Counted from the first letter of the stretch, positions 1 through 8,332 are shown. The stretch: 64,000 nt of DNA from DATLGB01 sp963740765 (GCA_963740765.1 CAVUFN010000001.1:62001-126000), one strand, 5' to 3'. Translations and numbers: made by a program. Notes: generated by a model from the sequence alone, not told the origin.

Positions 1-1115
1 GCGAGGTCTCGGGCCTTCCGCACGTCTCGCTGCAGCCGTCCGCCGGCTCCCACGGCGAGCTGGCCGGCGTCCTGCTCACCCGCGCCTACCACGAGGACCG
101 CGGCGAGCACCGCCACAAGGTCCTTGCCCCGGAGACGTCGCACGGCACGAACCCGGCGACGGTGACGATGGGCGGCTACGAGACCGTCAAGGTCGCCGTC
201 GACGCGGACGGCAACGTGGACATCGACGACCTGCGCGCCAAGGCGACGGAGGACGTCGCCTGCCTGATGCTCACCAATCCGAGCACGCTCGGGCTGTTCG
301 AGACGCAGATCTCCGAGATCGCCAAGATCGTCCACGAGGTCGGCGCGACGCTCTACTACGACGGCGCCAACCTCAACGCCATCATGGGCAAGAGCCGCCC
401 GGGCGACATGGGCTTCGACATCGTGCACTTCAACCTGCACAAGTCCTTCACCCAGCCGCACGGCGGCGGTGGCCCGGGCAGCGGACCGATCGCGGTATCC
501 GACCGCATCGAGCCCTACCTGCCGCGCCCGCAGGTCGTCCGGCGCGAGTCCGGCAACGGCGCGGGACCGTCGTTCGACCTCGACTTCGACCGTCCGAAGT
601 CGATCGGCCGCCTGCGCGGCTTCCAGGGCAACTTCGGGGTCTTCGTGCGCTCCTACGCCTACATCCTGTCCCTCGGCGGCGACGGGCTCCAGGAGGCGTC
701 GGAGACCGCGGTCCTCAACGCCAACTACCTACTGGCGCGGCTCAAGGAAACGGCGGGCGAGCACCTGCCCGTCGCCTACGACCGTCTCTGCATGCACGAG
801 TTCGTCCTCTCGGGCGCGCCGATGAAGAAGGCGCTCGGGCTGCGGACGCTCGACCTCGCCAAGCGGCTGCTGGACTTCGGGTACCACCCGCCGACCGTCT
901 ACTTCCCGCTCGTGGTCGACGAAGCGCTGATGGTCGAGCCGACGGAGACGGAGACCAAGGAGACGCTCGACGCCTTCGCCGACGGCATCGCGGAGATCCT
1001 GCGCGAGGCCGGCGACGACCCCGAGATCGCCCGGACGGCGCCGCACACGACGCCCGTCCGGCGCCTCGACGAGGCCGGCGCCGCCAAGCGCCCCGTCATC
1101 CGCCAGCCCCTGTAG
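1..1115 (+). CDS. gcvPB: Glycine dehydrogenase (decarboxylating) subunit 2, C-terminal part
   Basis: The reading frame is already open at base 3, so the N-terminus lies outside the window and about 370 residues are visible; full-length subunits are near 480-510. The product is the PLP-binding P-protein subunit of the glycine cleavage system, which decarboxylates glycine and passes aminomethyl to lipoyl-GcvH. Family signatures are QPSAGSHGELAG near the left edge, SHGTNPA, and the PLP lysine segment NLHKSFTQPHGGGGPGSGP (bases about 436-486). The C-terminal region VYFPLVVDEALMVEPTETE is also typical. It ends 4 bp before the convergent response regulator. Confidence 0.95.
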   Translation, partial: EVSGLPHVSLQPSAGSHGELAGVLLTRAYHEDRGEHRHKVLAPETSHGTNPATVTMGGYETVKVAVDADGNVDIDDLRAKATEDVACLMLTNPSTLGLFETQISEIAKIVHEVGATLYYDGANLNAIMGKSRPGDMGFDIVHFNLHKSFTQPHGGGGPGSGPIAVSDRIEPYLPRPQVVRRESGNGAGPSFDLDFDRPKSIGRLRGFQGNFGVFVRSYAYILSLGGDGLQEASETAVLNANYLLARLKETAGEHLPVAYDRLCMHEFVLSGAPMKKALGLRTLDLAKRLLDFGYHPPTVYFPLVVDEALMVEPTETETKETLDAFADGIAEILREAGDDPEIARTAPHTTPVRRLDEAGAAKRPVIRQPL

Positions 1116-1119
1116 CGCC

Positions 1120-1767
1120 TCAGTGGCGTAGGTACGCGAGGACGGCCAGGACGCGCCGGTGGTCGGCGCCGTCGGCGGTGAGCCCGAGCTTGTCGAAGAT
1201 CCGCGAGATGTGCTTCTCGACGGCGCCGGGGGTCACGACCAGCGACTCCGCAATGCCCCCGTTCGACCGCCCCTGAGCCACCAGCTCGAGGACGTCGAGC
1301 TCACGTGGCGTGAGGTCGGCGAGCGGGCCGTCGTCTCCCCGGCGCGGGTTGACCATCGCGGCCACGACCTCCGGGTCGAGCGCGGTCCCGCCCGCGCCCA
1401 CGCGGGTGACGGCCTCGGCGAAGGCCCTGACGTCGCTGACGCGCTCCTTGAGCAGATAGCCGACGCCGCCGCGGCCGTCGGCGAGCAGCTCCGCGGCGTA
1501 GACGGGCTCGACGTACTGGCTCAGGACGAGGACCTTGAGCTCGGGGTGGCGGCGCCGCGCCTCGAGCGCCGCGCGCAGGCCCTCGTCGGTGAACGTCGGC
1601 GGCATGCGCACGTCGACCACGGCGAGGTCGGGCTTGTGACCGCTGGCGATGCGCAGCAGCCCGTCCCCGTCCCCGGCCGTGGCGACCACCTCGTGGCCGT
1701 GCTCGGAGAGCAGTCGCTTGAGCCCCTCGCGGAGCAGGACCAGGTCCTCGGCTAGGACGACGCGCAC
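1120..1767 (-). CDS. LuxR/NarL-family response regulator
   Basis: This 215-residue protein has an N-terminal receiver domain (acidic E7/D8, phospho-acceptor D52 in VVDVRMPP, and the KERVSD segment with its conserved lysine) and a C-terminal LuxR-type helix-turn-helix (about 152-197, LTPRELDVLELVAQG...GAVEKHISRIFDKLGL). The GTG at 1767 starts the protein exactly at the receiver's first strand (VRVVLAEDL). Its first 16 bp overlap the end of the histidine kinase gene, so the two are co-translated and form a cognate pair. It should act as a DNA-binding output regulator; its targets cannot be read from the sequence. Confidence 0.93.
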   Translation of the reverse strand: MRVVLAEDLVLLREGLKRLLSEHGHEVVATAGDGDGLLRIASGHKPDLAVVDVRMPPTFTDEGLRAALEARRRHPELKVLVLSQYVEPVYAAELLADGRGGVGYLLKERVSDVRAFAEAVTRVGAGGTALDPEVVAAMVNPRRGDDGPLADLTPRELDVLELVAQGRSNGGIAESLVVTPGAVEKHISRIFDKLGLTADGADHRRVLAVLAYLRH

Positions 1768-3269
1768 GGCAGGGATGCTCGCACGGTCGTCCCCTGACCG
1801 GCCGCCGAGGCGACGTCGAGCCGTCCGTCCACGGCCTCCACGCGGTGCCGCAGCGCGCTCAGGCCCGAGCCGAGGGGGTTCGCGCCCCCGTTGCCGTCGT
1901 CGGCGACCTCGACGGTCAGCATCCCGGCGAACCGGTCCACGACGATGCGCAGGCGCGCGGCGCGGGCGTGCTTGAGCGCGTTGGCGACGGCCTCGGCGGC
2001 GACGAAGTAGCCGGCGCGCTCGATCGCGGCCGGCGCCCGGCCCCGGTCGCCGCGGACCTCGACGGGGATCGGCGCGGTGGCGGTCAGCGCCTCGATCGCC
2101 GCGGTCAGGCCGCGGTCCTGCAGGACGGGCGGGGCGATGCCGCGGGCGAGGTCGCGCAGCTCCTTGATGGCGGTGCGGGCCTGATCCTGGGCCTCGGCCA
2201 TCAGCTCCCGGGCGCGCTCGGGGTCCTCGTCGAGGCGGGCTTCGGCCAGGCCGAGGCTCATCGACAGTGACACGAGCCGCGCCTGGGCGCCGTCGTGGAG
2301 GTCGCGCTCGATGCGGCGCAGCTCGTCCTCCTGCGCGCCGACGACCTCGGCGCGGGTGCGGGTGAGCTGGCGCACGCGCTCGGAGCGGTTGACGAGCTGG
2401 TCCACCGCCGCCCCCACGAGGATCCCGACGAACGGCCAGACCGGCCAGAAGTAGCCGCCGCCCGACGCCGCCCACACGGCGAGGCAGACGGTGACGACGA
2501 GGGCGTTGAAGAGCAGCTTCGAGCGCTGGATGGCCGCGACCACGGACCCCGCGGCCGCCGCGAGCCCGATCGCCGACCACACCGGCCAGAAGTACCCGTG
2601 CCCGGTCGCCGCCCAGACGATCAGGCAGACGGTCTCGGCCAGCAGCGCGGCGGCGATCGGTGTCCCGACCCGGACCGACGGCATCCCCGCCCCTTGCTCG
2701 TCGGTGAGCAGGTGCTCCGCGATCCGGCGCCACAGCGCGCCGTACGGGCCCGCGAGCCATACGCCGAGCGCGGCCACGGCGGCGCCGAGCGGGATGACCG
2801 CGAAGGCGACGGGCAGGGAGTCGACCGCGAAGATCCCGAGCTCGATGCCGCCGGGGATCGACCAGTACCAGAGCGGCGCCACCATCAGGCCGATCCCCTG
2901 CACGACCAGGCCGAGCAGGACGGATCCGAAGATCAGGCCGGGCACGAAGCGCAGCAGGAGGTACAGCTGCGCGTGCCAGAGCGACCGGTCCCACAGCCGC
3001 GCCTTCAGCGTCCAGCCGGTGTGCCGCGCCGGTGCCAGCGCACGGGCGCCGAGCAGGTTCCGGGCCAGCTGGGCCTCGAGCGTCGCCATCCACTGCGCGG
3101 CCACGAGGGTGAACCAGATCACCGGCAGGCCCAGCAGCGTGACCACGAGGCCCAGGCCGGTCGACCACAGCGTCACCAGCACGCTGAACCACAGCGTGCC
3201 GAGCACGATCGCCGAGGCGGCGTGCAGGAGCGGGGGGAGGCGATCGGTCACTGCCGTCAAATCTGCCAT
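1752..3269 (-). CDS. Membrane sensor histidine kinase (HisKA_3/HATPase, NarL-type partner)
   Basis: The 505-residue product has an N-terminal multi-pass membrane sensor (helices from about residue 20 to 290), a HisKA_3 dimerisation domain with phospho-acceptor H325 in RDLHDGAQARL, and a HATPase domain with N-box NALKH, DDGNGG and the GSGLSALRHR G-box. The ATG at 3269 gives MADLTAVTD, directly before the first membrane helix. The last two membrane hairpins are a recognisable tandem duplication: VCLIVWAATGHGYFWPVW (214-231) and VCLAVWAASGGGYFWPVW (261-278). It phosphorylates the overlapping response regulator downstream. The signal sensed is unknown. Confidence 0.92.
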   Translation of the reverse strand: MADLTAVTDRLPPLLHAASAIVLGTLWFSVLVTLWSTGLGLVVTLLGLPVIWFTLVAAQWMATLEAQLARNLLGARALAPARHTGWTLKARLWDRSLWHAQLYLLLRFVPGLIFGSVLLGLVVQGIGLMVAPLWYWSIPGGIELGIFAVDSLPVAFAVIPLGAAVAALGVWLAGPYGALWRRIAEHLLTDEQGAGMPSVRVGTPIAAALLAETVCLIVWAATGHGYFWPVWSAIGLAAAAGSVVAAIQRSKLLFNALVVTVCLAVWAASGGGYFWPVWPFVGILVGAAVDQLVNRSERVRQLTRTRAEVVGAQEDELRRIERDLHDGAQARLVSLSMSLGLAEARLDEDPERARELMAEAQDQARTAIKELRDLARGIAPPVLQDRGLTAAIEALTATAPIPVEVRGDRGRAPAAIERAGYFVAAEAVANALKHARAARLRIVVDRFAGMLTVEVADDGNGGANPLGSGLSALRHRVEAVDGRLDVASAAGQGTTVRASLPCASS

Positions 3270-3317
3270 GCCCGGCGGCCGGCGGCCATCCGGATAACCC
3301 CCGGGAGGACGCCCGGA

Positions 3318-3323
3318 TAGCCT
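3318..3323 (+). promoter_or_regulatory. Probable -10 box of trpS (TAGCCT)
   Basis: TANNNT hexamer ending 12 nt before the trpS ATG. This gives a 5' leader of only a few bases, and no Shine-Dalgarno sequence is present. It lies in the 66-bp gap shared with the divergent histidine kinase gene. Confidence 0.5.
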
Positions 3324-3335
3324 GCGCAACTCGCC

Positions 3336-4328
3336 ATGACGGTCATCTTCTCCGGCATCCAGCCCACGGGGCGCAAGCACCTGGGCAACTACCTCGGCGC
3401 GATCGAGCAGTACGTGGCCGGGCAGGACCGGGGGGCCCCGGCGATCTTCTGCGTCGTCGACCTGCACGCCCTGACGGTCCGCCACGATCCGGCGGAGCTG
3501 CGCGAGCGCGTGTACGACACCGCGGCGGTGCTCCTCGCGGCCGGGCTCGAGCCCGAGCGCTGCGTCCTCTTCCGCCAGTCCGACGTGCGCGAGCACACCG
3601 AGCTGACGTGGCTGCTGTCGTCGGTGACCGAGCTCGGACGGCTGGACCGCATGCACCAGTTCCGCGACAAGGCCACCCAGCGCGAGCTGGCCTGCGCGGC
3701 GCTGCTGTTCTACCCCGTCCTCATGGCTGCCGACGTGCTCGCCTACCGCGGCGAGGAGGTGCCGGTGGGCGAGGACCAGCGCGAGCACGTGGAGCTGATG
3801 CGCGACGTCGCCAAGCGCTTCAACGGCCGCTTCGGAGAGGTGTTCCCGATCCCCGAGGTCCGGGTCCCCAAGACCGCCGCGCGCGTCGCCGACCTGCAGG
3901 ATCCGACGCGCAAGATGTCCACCACCGCGCCGTCGGACGCCGGCACGGTCCACGTGCTCGACGACCCGGCGACGATCACGAAGAAGTTCAAGCGCGCGGT
4001 CACCGACTCCGGCACGGACATCGCCTACGACCGGGCCGAGAAGCCCGGCGTGACCAACCTGCTCGACATCTATGCGGCCGTGAAGCGCATCACGCCCGAC
4101 GAGGCGGTGGCGGCGTTCGCCGGCGCGCGCGGCTACGGCGACCTCAAGACGGGGGTGGCCGAGGCGGTCGTCGAGCACCTCGCGCCCGTCCGCGAGCGCT
4201 ACTTCGCCCTGCGCGGCGACGAGCGCGCCCTCGACGCCGCGCTCGCCGCGGGCGCCGAGAAGGCCCGCGCGATCGCCTCGCTGACGGTGGCGGACGTGCG
4301 CTCGAAGATGGGCTTCGCCGCGGCCTGA
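3336..4328 (+). CDS. trpS: Tryptophanyl-tRNA synthetase
   Basis: The 330-residue product matches the usual length of bacterial class Ic TrpRS. It charges tRNA-Trp in the cytoplasm. The N-terminus MTVIFSGIQPTG leads into the HIGH-equivalent HLGN (15-18); the KMSKS-equivalent is KMSTT (193-197). The segment VPVGEDQREHVELMRDVAKRF, which contacts the adenylate, is also diagnostic. The gene is divergent from the kinase pair and is followed by a strong hairpin that separates it from scpA. Confidence 0.97.
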   Translation: MTVIFSGIQPTGRKHLGNYLGAIEQYVAGQDRGAPAIFCVVDLHALTVRHDPAELRERVYDTAAVLLAAGLEPERCVLFRQSDVREHTELTWLLSSVTELGRLDRMHQFRDKATQRELACAALLFYPVLMAADVLAYRGEEVPVGEDQREHVELMRDVAKRFNGRFGEVFPIPEVRVPKTAARVADLQDPTRKMSTTAPSDAGTVHVLDDPATITKKFKRAVTDSGTDIAYDRAEKPGVTNLLDIYAAVKRITPDEAVAAFAGARGYGDLKTGVAEAVVEHLAPVRERYFALRGDERALDAALAAGAEKARAIASLTVADVRSKMGFAAA

Positions 4329-4353
4329 GCCGCCCGCCGCACGAACGGAGCGG

Positions 4354-4413
4354 CGAGGGGAAAAGGCGGGTCTCACCCACCGCGCCATGGTGAGCCCGCT
4401 GTTCTCCCCCTCG
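4354..4413 (+). terminator. Long hairpin between trpS and scpA
   Basis: Inner arms 4366-4377 and 4389-4399 (GCGGG/CCCGC plus CTCACC/GGTGAG, one bulged T) are enclosed by outer arms CGAGGGG (4354-4360) and CCCCTCG (4407-4413), giving a stem-loop of about 60 nt. There is no T-run after it, so it is terminator-like but not a classical intrinsic terminator. It covers an alternative ATG at 4387, which argues against that codon as the scpA start. Confidence 0.6.
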
Positions 4414-4433
4414 GAGGCGACCGGGGTGGCGTG

Positions 4434-4439
4434 TAGGTT
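4434..4439 (+). promoter_or_regulatory. Leaderless -10 box of scpA (TAGGTT)
   Basis: The hexamer ends 7 nt before the ATG at 4447, the spacing expected when transcription begins at the start codon. It supports the 4447 start over the in-frame ATG at 4387. Confidence 0.6.
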
Positions 4440-4446
4440 GATCGGC

Positions 4447-5202
4447 ATGTCCGTCGTGGGCGATCTCGAGCTGGACCTGGACGTCTTCGCCGGGCCGTTC
4501 GACCTGCTCCTGTCCCTGGTGCTGCGCGAGGAGCTCGACCTGCTGGAGGTCGACCTCGCCGACATCGTGATCACCTACGTCGACCACCTGGAGGCGCGCG
4601 AGGAGCTCGACCTCGAGGCGACGACGGAGTTCCTGGTCCTGATCGCGGCGCTGCTGGAGCTGAAGTCGCGGCTGATGCTGCCCGGCGCGGAGGTGGACGA
4701 GCTCGACGAGCTGGTCCCCGCCGAGGCGGCCGAGGAGCTGCTGGCCCGGATGCTCGCCTACGCGCGCTACCGGGGCGCGGCCGCATGGTCGCGGGAGCGC
4801 TTCGAGGACGGGCATGCGTCCCTGTTCCGCGCTGCGCCGCTGCCGCCGGGCCTGCGGCGGGCCTCGCTGGACGCGGCGCAGGCCGTCTTCGACCCGGCCC
4901 TGCTGGGCCGTGCGCTCGGCGGTTTGCTGCGCGTCCCCGCACCCGTCGACGTCTCCCACATGCGCGGGCCGTCCGTGTCGCTGAGCGACCGCCTCGGCGT
5001 GCTGCGCGGGCTGCTGCGGCGGGGCTCGTTCGACTTCGAGGAGGCCGTGCGCGGCGCGGACCGGATGACGGTGTGCGTGACGCTGTACGCGCTGCTCGAG
5101 CTGTACAAGCGCGGCGAGGCCGACTGGGATCAGCCCGATGCCTTCGGCGAGGTCGCAGTGGTCCCCGCGTCCGTCCCGGCCGCGGCGGCGGTGGCGTCAT
5201 GA
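4447..5202 (+). CDS. scpA: Segregation and condensation protein A (kleisin)
   Basis: The 251-residue protein is the kleisin that bridges SMC heads with ScpB in the bacterial condensin. The N-terminal signature FAGPFDLLLSLVLREELDLLEVDLADI and the following helix ALLELKSRLMLPG are typical of ScpA; the C-terminal winged-helix end contains VTLYALLELYKRGE. The frame is open from an ATG at 4387, but that start lies inside the trpS-scpA hairpin, whereas the ATG at 4447 sits 7 nt after a TAGGTT hexamer. The stop overlaps the scpB start by 4 bp. Confidence 0.95.
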   Translation: MSVVGDLELDLDVFAGPFDLLLSLVLREELDLLEVDLADIVITYVDHLEAREELDLEATTEFLVLIAALLELKSRLMLPGAEVDELDELVPAEAAEELLARMLAYARYRGAAAWSRERFEDGHASLFRAAPLPPGLRRASLDAAQAVFDPALLGRALGGLLRVPAPVDVSHMRGPSVSLSDRLGVLRGLLRRGSFDFEEAVRGADRMTVCVTLYALLELYKRGEADWDQPDAFGEVAVVPASVPAAAAVAS

Positions 5203-5774
5203 CGGGGCTCGCAGCCACCCTCGAAGCGCTGCTGTTCCTCTCCTCCGATCCGGTGTCGGCGCGCGATCTCGCGGCCGCGACGGGTGAGTCGGAGGAGGAG
5301 GTGCGGGCGGCGCTCTGGGACCTCGGTCAGACCCTGGAGGGTCGCGGCGTCGTGCTGCGCGAGCTCGCCGGCGGCTGGACGCTCGCCTCGCATCCGGACG
5401 CCGAGGACGCCGCGCGCCGCCTCCTGGCCAAGCCACGCCCGCCGCAGCTCACCCCCGCGCAGGCGGAGACCCTGTCGATCGTCGCCTACCTGCAGCCCGT
5501 GTCGCGACCGGAGATCGCACGGATCCGCGGCGTCGCCTCGGACTCGGCGGCGACCTCGCTGCTCGAACGGGCGCTGATCGAGGAGTCCGGCCGCTCGCAG
5601 TTCGGCGCCGTCCTCTACCGCACCACGCCGCTGTTCCTGAAGCTCTTCGGGCTCAACTCCCCGGACGACCTGCCCGACCCCGGGCAGTGGGATCCGACGC
5701 CGGAGGAGGAGACCGCGCTGCGCGATCGCCTGCTCGCCGCCGGCACCGCGCGCTCCGGCGCCGCCACCACCTAG
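5199..5774 (+). CDS. scpB: Segregation and condensation protein B
   Basis: The 191-residue product is the winged-helix partner that dimerises and binds ScpA in the SMC complex. Recognisable segments are LEALLFLSSDPVSARDLA at the N-terminus and the conserved LSIVAYLQPVSRPEIARIRGV with the following YRTTPLFLKLFGL. The ATG overlaps the scpA stop (ATGA), so the pair is translationally coupled. Its last 4 bp overlap the stop of the convergent hypothetical gene. Confidence 0.95.
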   Translation: MTGLAATLEALLFLSSDPVSARDLAAATGESEEEVRAALWDLGQTLEGRGVVLRELAGGWTLASHPDAEDAARRLLAKPRPPQLTPAQAETLSIVAYLQPVSRPEIARIRGVASDSAATSLLERALIEESGRSQFGAVLYRTTPLFLKLFGLNSPDDLPDPGQWDPTPEEETALRDRLLAAGTARSGAATT

Positions 5775-6490
5775 CGGAAGGCGAAGGGGTCCCGGGCGAG
5801 CTGGGCCAGGAAGGTCAGCAGCGCCGGGCGGCGCTCCGCGGCGCTGCCGTCGGGATCGGTGACGGTGAAGGAGCGACGGGCCGGGCCGGCGCGGACGAGC
5901 CAGACGACGGTGCGGTCCTCGCCGTCGGCGAGCGACGGCGGAACGTCCTCGGGCAGCGTCGCGGTGAAGGTGCCGTCCGCGGCGGGGGCGACCGTCACCG
6001 CGGCGAGGAAGCGCGGTGCCTCGTGGGCAACGCGCAGCTCGGCCCCGATCTCCACCTCCTCCGCGGGCTCGGCCAGCCGCCCGCTGACGCTGCCGCCGCG
6101 CGGCACCGCTGCCGCGTCCAGGTCGATCGCCGCGCCGATCGGTTCGTCGGGCTCGGGAGCGGCGTCGCCCACGAGCGCGACGGGCGCGGCGGCGGCGACC
6201 AGCCGTCCCCCCGGCGGGCGCAGCTCGGCGTAGATCGCGTACTCGCACAGGCGCGCGCAGCCCGGCGCGAGACCGTCCGGCAGCGTCACCGGGACGGGGC
6301 CGGACCCGGCCGCCTCGCCGAGCGGCCAGCGCTGGGGGCCGCGCATGTCCCAGCCCAGGCGGCGCAGGAAGAGCGCGACTGGTGCGGGCTCGGAGACGTC
6401 GACGGTCACGGTGGTCGGCCGGCCGGCGTGCAGGACGGGCTCGGCGGCCACGGCGAGGGCGGGAGAGGGGGGACGGCGGCGGCGCCTCAC
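5771..6490 (-). CDS. Hypothetical beta-rich protein
   Basis: No family is recognised. The 239-residue sequence alternates short beta-type stretches with Pro/Gly turns (TTVTVDVSEPAPVALFLRR, FTATLPEDVPP, RRSFTVTD) and ends in LTFLAQLARDPFAFR, suggesting an immunoglobulin- or arrestin-like beta sandwich. It has no signal peptide or membrane helix. The frame is open to a GTG at 6517, but the GTG at 6490 overlaps the stop of the small upstream ORF (GTGA), the coupling arrangement seen throughout this window, so it is preferred. It is downstream of rlmN on the same strand. Confidence 0.6.
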   Translation of the reverse strand: MRRRRRPPSPALAVAAEPVLHAGRPTTVTVDVSEPAPVALFLRRLGWDMRGPQRWPLGEAAGSGPVPVTLPDGLAPGCARLCEYAIYAELRPPGGRLVAAAAPVALVGDAAPEPDEPIGAAIDLDAAAVPRGGSVSGRLAEPAEEVEIGAELRVAHEAPRFLAAVTVAPAADGTFTATLPEDVPPSLADGEDRTVVWLVRAGPARRSFTVTDPDGSAAERRPALLTFLAQLARDPFAFR

Positions 6491-6582
6491 CGGCGACGCT
6501 GCATCTTCGCCGGCCACGCGTCGAGCAGTTCGGCACGCCGCTCCCGGAGGATGCCTGCGATGTCGATCGGTTCCGAGCCCAT
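6487..6582 (-). CDS. Small ORF coupled to the downstream hypothetical gene
   Basis: A 31-codon frame encodes MGSEPIDIAGILRERRAELL followed by DAWPAKMQRRR: an acidic start, one probable amphipathic helix and a basic tail. It begins 15 bp after the rlmN stop and its TGA overlaps the GTG of the next gene by 4 bp. No Shine-Dalgarno sequence is evident. The position and coupling suggest a translated small protein or leader. The function is unknown and the call could be chance. Confidence 0.35.
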   Translation of the reverse strand: MGSEPIDIAGILRERRAELLDAWPAKMQRRR

Positions 6583-6596
6583 CGTCGGGCCGGAGA

Positions 6597-7556
6597 CTAC
6601 GCCTTTGCCGCGAGCTGGCCGCAGGCGGCGTCGATGTCCTGCCCGCGGGTCAGCCGGACCGTGGCGGTATGGCCGTGCTCCTCGAGAACGGCCTTGAAGG
6701 CGGCGATGGCGGCGCGGCCCGAGCCGTTGTAGATCCCGCCCGTCGGGTTGTACGGGATGAGGTTGATCTTGTACCGCGTCCGGTCGAGCAGCTGCGACAG
6801 CTGACGGGCCTGGCCGACGGTGTCGTTGACGCCCTCGAGCATCAGGTACTCGACGAACACCTTGTGCCGGCGCTTGGCGTACCACTCGTCGCAGGCGTCG
6901 AGCACCTCGGCGATCGGGTGCTTGGTGTTGACGGGCATGATCTGGGAGCGCAGGGCGTCCTCCGGCGCGTGCAGGGAGAGGGCGAGGCGCAGCGGCATGT
7001 CGCACTCCTCGGTCAGGCGGCGGATGCCGGGGACCCACCCGACCGTGGAGATGCCGGTGCGGCGGTGCGTGATGCCGACGTCGGGCAGCCGGGACGCGGC
7101 TTCCAGCACGTTGTCGATGTTCATCAGCGGCTCGCCCATGCCCATGAAGACGAGGTGGTCGACGGCCTCGATGCGGCGGAAGTGCAGGACCTGGTCGAGG
7201 ATCTCGTCAGCGGTCAGGTTGCGGCCGAACTTCATCGCGCCGGTCGCGCAGAAGGTGCAGGTCAGCGGGCACCCGACCTGGCTGGACACGCAGACGGAGC
7301 GGCGCCCGTCGCGATAGCGCATCAGCACCGCCTCGATCGGTCGCCCGTCGCCCGTGTGGAAGAGCGTCTTGACGGTGCCGTCGCGCGACTCGGCGGTGCG
7401 CACCGGTTCGAGGGTCGTGAACGGGACGTGCTCCTCCAGCCGCGCCCGCAGGTCGGCGGGCAGGTTGGTCATCTCCGCGTACGACGATGCGCCGCGGGAC
7501 TTCCACTGCCAGATCTGCTGCGCCCGGTAGGCGGGTTCGGTGGCAAGGATGTCCAC
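6597..7556 (-). CDS. rlmN: 23S rRNA (adenine2503-C2)-methyltransferase / tRNA m2A37 (radical SAM)
   Basis: RlmN makes m2A2503 in 23S rRNA and m2A37 in some tRNAs by radical SAM chemistry. The cluster cysteines are C96, C100 and C103 in VGCPLTCTFCATGAMKFGRN, and the methyl-carrying cysteine is C312 near the C-terminus (DIDAACGQ). GMGEPLMN is the SAM-binding segment. The frame stays open upstream, and an ATG at 7610 would give a 337-residue protein closer to the usual length. The GTG at 7556 (319 residues) is chosen because a TAGCCT hexamer lies exactly 7 nt before it. The start is therefore the uncertain part. Confidence 0.93.
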   Translation of the reverse strand: MDILATEPAYRAQQIWQWKSRGASSYAEMTNLPADLRARLEEHVPFTTLEPVRTAESRDGTVKTLFHTGDGRPIEAVLMRYRDGRRSVCVSSQVGCPLTCTFCATGAMKFGRNLTADEILDQVLHFRRIEAVDHLVFMGMGEPLMNIDNVLEAASRLPDVGITHRRTGISTVGWVPGIRRLTEECDMPLRLALSLHAPEDALRSQIMPVNTKHPIAEVLDACDEWYAKRRHKVFVEYLMLEGVNDTVGQARQLSQLLDRTRYKINLIPYNPTGGIYNGSGRAAIAAFKAVLEEHGHTATVRLTRGQDIDAACGQLAAKA

Positions 7557-7563
7557 GCCTGCG

Positions 7564-7569
7564 AGGCTA
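7564..7569 (-). promoter_or_regulatory. Leaderless -10 box of rlmN (TAGCCT)
   Basis: Read on the minus strand, TAGCCT is followed by 7 nt and then the GTG at 7556. The site also lies a few bases before the divergent rluB start, so transcription of the two genes must share this interval. Confidence 0.5.
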
Positions 7570-7575
7570 GAGAGC

Positions 7576-8280
7576 GTGCGCCTCGGCAAGTACCTCGCCC
7601 ATGCGGGCATCGCGTCACGACGCGGTGCCGAAGAACTCGTGTTCGCGGGGCGGGTCAGCGTGGGCGGCGTGGTGGTCACGGATCCGGCGCGCGACGTCGA
7701 CGATGGGTCCGGCGTGGCCGTCGATGGCGAGGTGCTCCACACGGGCAAGCGCTCCCACGTCGTCTACGCGGTCAACAAGCCGCCCGGCGTCGTCTCGACC
7801 GCGAGCGACCCGCAGGGCCGGCCGACGGTCGTCGAGCTGATCGAGACCGAGCGCCGGCTGTACCCGGTCGGGCGCCTGGACATCGACACGACCGGCCTGA
7901 TCCTGCTGACCGACGACGGTGAGCTGGCCAACCAGCTCACCCACCCGCGCTACGGGGTCCCCAAGCTCTACGTCGTCACCGTCACGCGCGGCCCGCTGCA
8001 CCCGGGACGGCTCGACCGGCTCGCCGCGGGCATCGTGCTCGACGACGGGCCGACGCGGCCGGCGCGCGTGCGCAAGACGGGGACGGACCGCTTCGAGATC
8101 GAGCTGCGCGAGGGGCGCAAGCGCCAGGTGCGGCGGATGACGGAGGCGATCGGCTACCGCGTCAAGTCCCTGCAGCGCGTCGCGCTGGGGCCGATCCGGC
8201 TCGAACGGCTGGCCGAGGGCGGGCACCGGCGGCTCAAGCAGCACGAGATCGAGGCGCTGCGCGCGGCTGCAAGACGCTGA
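7576..8280 (+). CDS. rluB: Ribosomal large-subunit pseudouridine synthase B-type
   Basis: The 234-residue protein has an N-terminal S4 RNA-binding domain (RLGKYLAHAGIASRRGAEEL) followed by a RsuA/RluB/E/F-type catalytic domain. The catalytic aspartate is D102 in VGRLDIDTTGLILLTDDGEL, and the C-terminal RKRQVRRM motif is typical. It isomerises a uridine of rRNA, most likely near 23S position 2605. The GTG at 7576 starts exactly at the S4 domain; an upstream in-frame ATG at 7540 would overlap rlmN. RluB-type rather than RsuA-type is inferred from overall form, and the exact target is not certain. Confidence 0.88.
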   Translation: MRLGKYLAHAGIASRRGAEELVFAGRVSVGGVVVTDPARDVDDGSGVAVDGEVLHTGKRSHVVYAVNKPPGVVSTASDPQGRPTVVELIETERRLYPVGRLDIDTTGLILLTDDGELANQLTHPRYGVPKLYVVTVTRGPLHPGRLDRLAAGIVLDDGPTRPARVRKTGTDRFEIELREGRKRQVRRMTEAIGYRVKSLQRVALGPIRLERLAEGGHRRLKQHEIEALRAAARR

Positions 8281-8320
8281 CCAGCGGACGATCTCGGTCG
8301 CTGACGTCGGCGGGCGGCAG

Positions 8321-8326
8321 TACGGT
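8321..8326 (+). promoter_or_regulatory. Leaderless -10 box of the RCC1 gene (TACGGT)
   Basis: The hexamer ends 6 nt before the ATG at 8333. There is no purine-rich ribosome-binding sequence. Confidence 0.5.
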
Positions 8327-8332
8327 CGGCCG

